NCBI GenBank assembly: GCA_003354055.1
Contig: PIVQ01000060.1
Location: forward strand, 1-19,845
Source of the DNA: Desulfobacteraceae bacterium
Lineage (GTDB): Bacteria > Desulfobacterota > Desulfobacteria > Desulfobacterales > Desulfobacteraceae
DNA length: 19,845 bases
Reading direction: 5' to 3'
Each line of letters starts with the position of its first letter. Position 1 is the first letter of the stretch. The notes beneath the pieces were generated by a model that worked only from the letters and a program-made list of their open reading frames with translations, ran no database searches and was not told the origin of the DNA. A program made the position numbers and the translations under genes. Of the stretch, positions 14,943-19,845 are shown in pieces.

Positions 14943-15419
14943 TTAATCCGCAACAGGCGGATCTTGAAAAGACTGGATCATAAGGGTTAGTTTTTCCACA
15001 TGGGCGGTTTCTTCCTCGATAATTTTTTCTATCCCTTCCCGGGTAGTGTCCGACTCGATAAAGGTGTCTAAAAATTCGTAAAAGAGGATGGTGTCGTTTT
15101 CAAACATGATAAAGGTCTTAAGCATCTGTTCCGGGGTGTTGATCATACCGAAATCCACCTCATCCAGGGAGAGGCTGTTCTTGCCCATCATTTCCTTCAA
15201 CACATCGGGCAGCATGACCTCAAGGTCGTCAGCCCCTTTGGGCAGCAATTTTTTCTGGTTGAGAAACCAGTTACCGTGACACTCTTCTTCATCTGCCATC
15301 CATTGAAGCAGGTCCAGAAGCGGTTTTTCTTTTGTTGTCTCCATTGCCCGGCAATAGACGGCTTTTCCGTTTTTTTCCATTTTAACGGCAATATCGAAAA
15401 GGTCGTTCTGGGTGAACAT
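14943..15419 (-). CDS. Rubrerythrin-like ferritin-fold diiron protein
   Basis: This 158-residue protein starts at ATG 15419 with AAGGAA about 8 bases upstream. It forms a four-helix bundle with a plausible diiron set: Glu15, E45-x2-H48 ('DEEECHGN'), Glu107 ('MFENDTILFYEFL') and E137-x2-H140 ('EEETAHVEKL'). There is no C-terminal rubredoxin domain, so electrons would have to come from elsewhere. Related proteins reduce peroxide or oxidise ferrous iron in anaerobes. The gene is followed by selO and is divergent from the HDOD kinase operon across a 112-base intergenic region. An exact reaction cannot be assigned; a general ferritin-like sensor or scavenger is the alternative. Confidence 0.82.
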   Translation of the reverse strand: MFTQNDLFDIAVKMEKNGKAVYCRAMETTKEKPLLDLLQWMADEEECHGNWFLNQKKLLPKGADDLEVMLPDVLKEMMGKNSLSLDEVDFGMINTPEQMLKTFIMFENDTILFYEFLDTFIESDTTREGIEKIIEEETAHVEKLTLMIQSFQDPPVAD

Positions 15420-15463
15420 GGATGGATTCCTTTATATTTTAGCGGCCTTTTTTATTCCGCCTA

Positions 15464-15492
15464 TTGATTTATAGCTATAAAACACCTATAGA
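15464..15492 (+). promoter_or_regulatory. Candidate promoter of the HDOD kinase operon with an embedded 14-bp palindrome
   Basis: TTGATT (15464-15469), a 17-base spacer and TATAGA (15487-15492) match sigma-70 boxes at four of six positions each with ideal spacing. A perfect palindrome, TTTATAGCTATAAA (15468-15481), overlaps the -35 box and spacer, where a dimeric regulator could block or recruit polymerase. Because the region also drives the divergent rubrerythrin-selO pair, one regulator could control both. No known regulator consensus was matched. Confidence 0.38.
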
Positions 15493-15531
15493 AACTATAC
15501 ACAAAAAGCAACCGGATTTCTCTAATTGACC

Positions 15532-17760
15532 ATGGCAATGGAACGCATATTTGAAAAAGTAAGAACATCCAACCATCTGCCCCAGCTCCCCCAGGTGATG
15601 CTGCAGCTGGTAAAAGCCTGTGGTAATGAAAAAACCAATATTGATCAATTGACCCGGATCATATCTACAGATCCCTCTTTAACGTCAAAACTGCTTCAGA
15701 TCATAGCCTCCCCCTATATAAACCTGCCCAAACAGGTGAACACCATCAAAACCGCCGTGGTTTATCTGGGACTGGATACCATCCGGAACATTGCCATCAG
15801 TTCTTCGGCCATGCATTTTTTTAAAATGTCCGATGTGCTGCCGGATTTTGATATTACCCGGTTCTGGTACCACTCCTATAAATGCGGGGTTCTGGCCCGG
15901 CAAATCGCGATTGAAGAAGGCCAGGCCAATCCTGATGAATTCTTTCTGGCCGGCCTGCTCCACGATATCGGCAGTCTGGTGCTCATGCGGACCTTTCCCA
16001 AAGCCTACGGATCTGTTCTGGCTTCCGTTGATTCGGGAATCCCCCTGGCAGATGCGGAAATTGACCGGTTTAATGTGGATACCCCCCAGGTCAGCGCCTG
16101 GTTGTTCAACCAATGGCATTTGAATCCCATCACCTCTGATGCTGTTCTGTTTATGAACGAGCCTTTGGACCGGATCCAGGGAGAACTTGCCCATGTGAAA
16201 ATTCTCTATATGGCCAATATCCTGTCCTGTGAAGAGCCTATGGTCCGTATGGATGATATGCTGACGTTGACCGACATCCCGGAGATGCGTCTGGGCCAGG
16301 TTATCACAGAGGCCGAAGATGAAGTGGCTAAAATGGCCAGGAGCCTCGGGGTCAATATAAAGAAAAGCGATAACAAAGAGGCCGACCAGGCCGTTGCCCT
16401 GGAAATAAAGGACCTTTCCCTGTTCTACGGCACTCTGGACACACTTCTGGAAGCACGGGACCTGCCCAAGGTACTGGATACCGTTCAAAAGGGCTTAGAA
16501 ATTATCTTTCACGTTCCCAGGGTCTTTTTCTTTCTTCTGGACAGAGAAAAAAATTATCTCGAAGGTACCTGCCATCCGGATGACCGGCATCATAATATTG
16601 TACGAAGCATTGCCGTGCCCATGGACAACTCCGCAAGTCTTTTGGTGAAATCGGTAAACAAGGCGGCTGTTCAAACAAGTTTTAACAGGACTAACCCGGC
16701 GGTATCAGATACCCAGATAATCCGGCTTCTTGCAACCCGGGACCTGTATTGCATCCCCATTGTATCCCGGGGCAAGGCCATGGGGGTCATGGTTTTGGGT
16801 GTGGACCGGACCATCGCCGCAGGGCTTGACCGGAATCAGGGGCTGCTCACCCTCTTTTCCAGACAGGCCGGCATCTGCATGGAAAACATTGAATTTCACG
16901 GGTCATATGCTAGGGATATCAATGAAAAAAAGATGGAAGCCTATGCCGTCCTGACCGACAAGGTGATCCATGAAATCAATAACCCCATTGCCATTATTAA
17001 AAATTATCTGGACAGCCTGAAGCTTAAGCTCCCGGAAAATCATCCGGTCCAGGAGGAACTTACCGTGGTCGGAGAGGAGATGCTCCGGGTCTCCTCTCTT
17101 CTGGAAGGTCTGTTCAGTTATTCAAAACCAAAGATCGGGGGCCTTGACGTCATTGATATCAACCGGATCTGCGGCCGGGTTCTTACGGTGCTGAAAAAAT
17201 CTATTCTTCTGCCCAGGCAGATTACGGCCAGGACCAGTTTTGACAAAGGGATACCAGAGGTGAAAATGGATGGAAACGGCTTAAAACAGGTGTTGATCAA
17301 CCTGGTTAAAAATGCAGCCGAAGCCATGAAAAACGGAGGAGAGATCCACGTGACGACTCGGCTTTTGCCCGGATCGGCCAAGGTGCTCATTGACGAGAAA
17401 AAGAAAATTCCAGGCATAATGGAGATCACGATCCGGGATACCGGCCCGGGAATTCCGGCCGGAATTAAAGACCGGCTGTTCGAACCCTATAACTCAACCA
17501 AGAAAAACGGTAAAAATTCCGGTCTGGGACTTGCCATTGTCCATTCCATTGTCAAGGAGATGAACGGCAGGATCACCTGTGAGAGTCAGGAGGGGACAGG
17601 CACAAGTTTCTCCGTTTATCTGCCACTGACCCCCGCGGTAAAATCAGCGGGAGCGTCGGGAGCAGCGGGAGCCACGGGTAATTCAGGGCCGGCGACAGGA
17701 CACGTGGGAAAATCAACGCCATCCGGAAGACCGGCAAGACTGGAGACCAGCCATGGCTAA
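15532..17760 (+). CDS. HDOD-GAF sensor histidine kinase
   Basis: This is a 742-residue soluble protein. ATG 15532 is the most likely start, though the ribosome site is weak and TTG 15526 and ATG 15538 are alternatives. Residues 15-215 are an HDOD domain with an intact HD pair (His144-Asp145 in 'LLHDIG') and the 'LPQLPQVMLQLV' opening. Residues 285-455 form a GAF domain. A histidine kinase core follows, with phospho-acceptor His480 ('VIHEINNPIAII'), N box 'NLVKNAAEAM', 'DTGPGIP' and 'GLGLAIVHSIV'. There is no receiver or membrane segment. The last 45 residues are a low-complexity Gly/Ala/Ser/Thr tail. HDOD proteins take part in c-di-GMP, motility and stress signalling. The gene overlaps the MshEN gene by 8 bases; no partner response regulator is present, so the downstream proteins may be its partners. 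Confidence 0.92.
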   Translation: MAMERIFEKVRTSNHLPQLPQVMLQLVKACGNEKTNIDQLTRIISTDPSLTSKLLQIIASPYINLPKQVNTIKTAVVYLGLDTIRNIAISSSAMHFFKMSDVLPDFDITRFWYHSYKCGVLARQIAIEEGQANPDEFFLAGLLHDIGSLVLMRTFPKAYGSVLASVDSGIPLADAEIDRFNVDTPQVSAWLFNQWHLNPITSDAVLFMNEPLDRIQGELAHVKILYMANILSCEEPMVRMDDMLTLTDIPEMRLGQVITEAEDEVAKMARSLGVNIKKSDNKEADQAVALEIKDLSLFYGTLDTLLEARDLPKVLDTVQKGLEIIFHVPRVFFFLLDREKNYLEGTCHPDDRHHNIVRSIAVPMDNSASLLVKSVNKAAVQTSFNRTNPAVSDTQIIRLLATRDLYCIPIVSRGKAMGVMVLGVDRTIAAGLDRNQGLLTLFSRQAGICMENIEFHGSYARDINEKKMEAYAVLTDKVIHEINNPIAIIKNYLDSLKLKLPENHPVQEELTVVGEEMLRVSSLLEGLFSYSKPKIGGLDVIDINRICGRVLTVLKKSILLPRQITARTSFDKGIPEVKMDGNGLKQVLINLVKNAAEAMKNGGEIHVTTRLLPGSAKVLIDEKKKIPGIMEITIRDTGPGIPAGIKDRLFEPYNSTKKNGKNSGLGLAIVHSIVKEMNGRITCESQEGTGTSFSVYLPLTPAVKSAGASGAAGATGNSGPATGHVGKSTPSGRPARLETSHG

Positions 17761-18730
17761 AACCGGTGATATAATGGTAGGGGAAGGCCTTGTCAGCCCC
17801 GGGGATGTAAAACAGGTCCTGGCCATCCAGGAAAAAAATAAGACATCCCTGACCCGGAACCGGGGTCAGCTTTTCGGATCGGTTCTCTGCGATTTGAATC
17901 TGGTCACCCCTTTGGATGCGTATTGCGCTCTGGACAAACATGAAAAACTGGTGTCTGTCAGCGATTTTCTTGTCCGGAAAAACATTGTGACCCAATCCAG
18001 GATTGACCGGGCCAAGGCAAGGGCAGAAGCCAAGGGTATTCCCTTTATCTCATATCTCCTTGAAGAACGGATTGTTCCCAAGGCTTTGCTCCAGCAGATG
18101 ATTTTTGATCTTTTCCACATTCCGTTCCGGTCTGTCTCTGATGTCGTGTTTGATAAAACCAGCCGGGGTAAATTATCCGGGATCCTCAACAAAACCAAAG
18201 CCTGTGAACACAAAATTATTCCCCTGCAGCTCACGGGCAATACCCTTTTAATGGGGATTACAGATCCGGACAACTTAATAATTTTAAGGGATCTTGATGC
18301 CAAGTTTCCCCAATACAGGTTTACACCGGTGTTTATTCCCTTTTCCGGATTTACCTGGTTTTATAAATTGCTGTACAAAGAAAACTTACGCTCAACCAAT
18401 ACTTCTCCTGTGGATCTGTCCCTGCTCATGAAATTTTCCGTTTCCATCACAGATCCGGACCGGGACAAAAAGGAAATCCTCTCCCTGTATGACAGTTACG
18501 AACAGGTCCGCATGCAAAGCCTGCATCAGGAAAAAAAACAGTCTGACGATCCGGTAGAAGACCGGGACCAGCCTGAGCGGTCAGCACAATTTTTTACCTT
18601 TATCCGCCAGAACCATGCCCGGATCACCGAAGCGTATAATTGCGCAAGCGTTGAATTTTCATTGAAAAAGACCGACGACCGGCTGATGGTCATGGCCCTG
18701 CCCCAAAAGGAGACCTCATGGCAAAAGTAA
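17753..18730 (+). CDS. Stand-alone MshEN/GspE N-terminal-domain protein
   Basis: This 325-residue soluble protein lacks the ATPase domain of the type II secretion/type IV pilus ATPases. Its first 125 residues contain up to four MshEN-like repeats. The clearest is 3-26 ('TGDIMVGEGLVSPGDVKQVL' then 'AIQ'); more degenerate copies lie near 38-62, 68-95 and 96-122, ending 'FDLFHIPFRSV'. Residues 158-210 match the following GspE-N segment ('LLMGITDPDNLIILRDL'). Residues 210-325 are charged and unassigned. MshEN domains of secretion ATPases bind c-di-GMP; here the arginine before the first motif is lysine and 'LG' is 'TG', so binding is plausible but not certain. ATG 17753 overlaps the kinase stop (shared ATGGCTAA), and the 3' end overlaps the ATPase gene by 13 bases, so the three proteins are probably made together. 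Confidence 0.8.
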   Translation: MAKTGDIMVGEGLVSPGDVKQVLAIQEKNKTSLTRNRGQLFGSVLCDLNLVTPLDAYCALDKHEKLVSVSDFLVRKNIVTQSRIDRAKARAEAKGIPFISYLLEERIVPKALLQQMIFDLFHIPFRSVSDVVFDKTSRGKLSGILNKTKACEHKIIPLQLTGNTLLMGITDPDNLIILRDLDAKFPQYRFTPVFIPFSGFTWFYKLLYKENLRSTNTSPVDLSLLMKFSVSITDPDRDKKEILSLYDSYEQVRMQSLHQEKKQSDDPVEDRDQPERSAQFFTFIRQNHARITEAYNCASVEFSLKKTDDRLMVMALPQKETSWQK

Positions 18731-19779
18731 TCACTGTTGCGTCGGGAAAAGGCGGGGTGGGAAAAACCAGCATCAGCCTGAATCTCTCCCTGGCCCTGGC
18801 CTCTGCCGGATTTAGGGTCTGTCTCTTTGATGCCGACCTGGGCCTTGCCAATGTGAATATCCTTACGGGTCTCTATCCCGAGTATGGGCTTTTCGAGGTG
18901 ATTGAAGGCAGCAGGACCCTGAAAGATATAATGATCCGGGATTTTAACGGCATTGATATTATCCCGGGCAGTTCAGGAGTGGAAAAGCTGGCCGATCTGA
19001 ATTCAGTCCAGGCCGGACGGCTGATCAATTCCTTTCTGGAGTTGTCATCCTATGATTATTTTATTCTGGATACTTCAGCCGGTATCTCAGCCCAGGTGCT
19101 GTCCTTTTGCCGGGCCTCCCAAGAGATGATCCTGGTGGCCACGCCCGAACCCACCTCCCTCACCGATGCCTATTCCCTGCTGAAGGTGATGTCCAGGGGC
19201 AAGACCATGCCAAGGATCCGGGTGGTCATCAACCAGGTTCAGTCGGCTGCTGCTGCCAAGAAGGCCTATGCCAAGCTGAAAAAGACGGTTCTCAAGTTTT
19301 TGTCAATCAAGATCTCACCCCTGGGGATCCTGGCCCGGGACCCGAATGTTCCCATTGCCGTGGTTTCCCAGATTCCTTTTTTCATGCTTTTCCCGGATAC
19401 CCAGGCATCCCGGTGTATCCGGTCCATTGCCCTGAAACTGGTCAAGGATCCGGGACAGGACATACCAATGGAAGTGTTCTGGGATCAATGTTTGGATCTG
19501 CTGACCCAGGGAAGGCCTGCGCCCAAGGCAACCGACACGCCACTGGTATCGGGCCCCGAAGACCGTGACGCCCTGGAAACCCGCCTGGCAGGTATTGAAG
19601 ACAAAATATCACGCCTGCTGGAGGAGGTGGTTGAAATCAAATCCCTGCTTATCCGGCCCCGGATAGTCCCGCAAGCAGAGTCGGATGTTAAAACGTCCCG
19701 GGCTGGTGAAAATAAAAAGCCTTCCCAGCCCCGTCCCCTTGAACTGAACTTTGAAGCCTGGGTGGCGAACCAGGGCTAA
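18718..19779 (+). CDS. FlhG/MinD-like P-loop ATPase with C-terminal coiled-coil extension
   Basis: This 353-residue protein is a ParA/MinD-superfamily ATPase. It shows the deviant Walker A 'GKGGVGKTS' (Lys11 and Lys16), Walker A' 'DADLGLANVN' (Asp38, Asp40), Walker B 'FILDTSAGI' (Asp118) and 'ATPEPTSLTDAYSLLK', closest to FlhG/FleN, which sets flagellar number and position. It begins directly at 'MAKVITVASG', so the N-terminal activation helix of true FlhG (the DQAxxLR-type motif) is absent. Residues 275-353 are an extra tail with a predicted coiled coil ('LETRLAGIEDKISRLLEEVV') and a conserved-looking end 'LELNFEAWV'. No FlhF or flagellar gene lies nearby. It probably forms an ATP-dependent dimer that positions something, perhaps with the MshEN protein encoded immediately upstream. 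Confidence 0.88.
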   Translation: MAKVITVASGKGGVGKTSISLNLSLALASAGFRVCLFDADLGLANVNILTGLYPEYGLFEVIEGSRTLKDIMIRDFNGIDIIPGSSGVEKLADLNSVQAGRLINSFLELSSYDYFILDTSAGISAQVLSFCRASQEMILVATPEPTSLTDAYSLLKVMSRGKTMPRIRVVINQVQSAAAAKKAYAKLKKTVLKFLSIKISPLGILARDPNVPIAVVSQIPFFMLFPDTQASRCIRSIALKLVKDPGQDIPMEVFWDQCLDLLTQGRPAPKATDTPLVSGPEDRDALETRLAGIEDKISRLLEEVVEIKSLLIRPRIVPQAESDVKTSRAGENKKPSQPRPLELNFEAWVANQG

Positions 19780-19782
19780 CCG

Positions 19783-19845
19783 CTAACCCATCCCCAGCTC
19801 ATTCAAACACCGCTTTAGTTCCTCTTTATCCCCGGTATGCTTTCC
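19783..19845 (-). CDS. Possible 3' end of a minus-strand gene
   Basis: Read on the minus strand from the window edge, the frame is open for 20 codons and ends at TAG 19785-19783. The residues are charged and helical ('KEELKRCLNELGMG'), like the end of a normal soluble protein. It converges on the FlhG-like gene with 3 bases between the stops. The fragment is too short to name, and a chance open frame of this length is common. Confidence 0.35.
   Translation of the reverse strand, partial: GKHTGDKEELKRCLNELGMG

Overview
The window looks like a chromosomal segment from an anaerobic deltaproteobacterium, most likely a sulfate reducer of the Desulfobacteraceae type (Desulfobacula, Desulfobacter or Desulfotignum-like). 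This is an inference from gene content and protein style: a TupA-type oxyanion-binding protein, a rubrerythrin-like diiron protein, an iron-sulfur-style flavodoxin reductase, an HDOD histidine kinase and stand-alone MshEN modules. No rRNA, tRNA, CRISPR array, transposase or phage gene was seen. The genes are densely packed and similar in style from end to end, so there is no obvious island.

Layout. 1-1225: the 3' end of an amino-acid-type periplasmic binding protein gene converges on an orphan tupA-like gene. 1450-6029 (+): a tight five-gene run of O6-alkylguanine-DNA alkyltransferase, exported metallophosphoesterase, zinc-dependent phospholipase C-like protein, UMF1/Atg22-type MFS transporter, and a flavodoxin-fold reductase fused to a degenerate LMW-phosphatase/ArsC-like domain. 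8483-6019 (-): a polyprenyl-phosphate sugar transferase, a YcgR-like PilZ protein and an exported cupin, which looks like an exopolysaccharide initiation unit with a c-di-GMP sensor. 8484-8792 is the only gene-free stretch above 300 bases. It holds a candidate promoter for the sugar transferase and a long-range 12-bp inverted repeat that could close a structured leader. 8793-10993 (+): a small ABM-fold protein and an MscS-family channel. 11226-13193 (+): a hybrid histidine kinase with a split MshEN-like N terminus. 13214-13270: three perfect 19-bp tandem repeats between convergent genes. 15419-13273 (-): a rubrerythrin-like protein followed by SelO, a redox/stress pair. 15532-19779 (+): three overlapping genes encoding an HDOD-GAF histidine kinase, a stand-alone MshEN/GspE-N protein and an FlhG/MinD-like ATPase. 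The last 63 bases look like the 3' end of a minus-strand gene.

How it may work together. Three proteins here carry known or likely c-di-GMP-binding folds: the PilZ protein, the MshEN-hybrid kinase and the stand-alone MshEN protein. They sit beside a sugar transferase for surface polysaccharide and a polar-positioning-type ATPase. The most original candidate system is the overlapping HDOD kinase / MshEN / FlhG-like operon, which has no response regulator, no diguanylate cyclase and no motor ATPase. It could link c-di-GMP and histidine-kinase signalling to the placement of a surface machine. A second original item is the flavoprotein fused to a pseudo-phosphatase that has lost both its nucleophile and its general acid. 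All functions are inferred from sequence reading alone.
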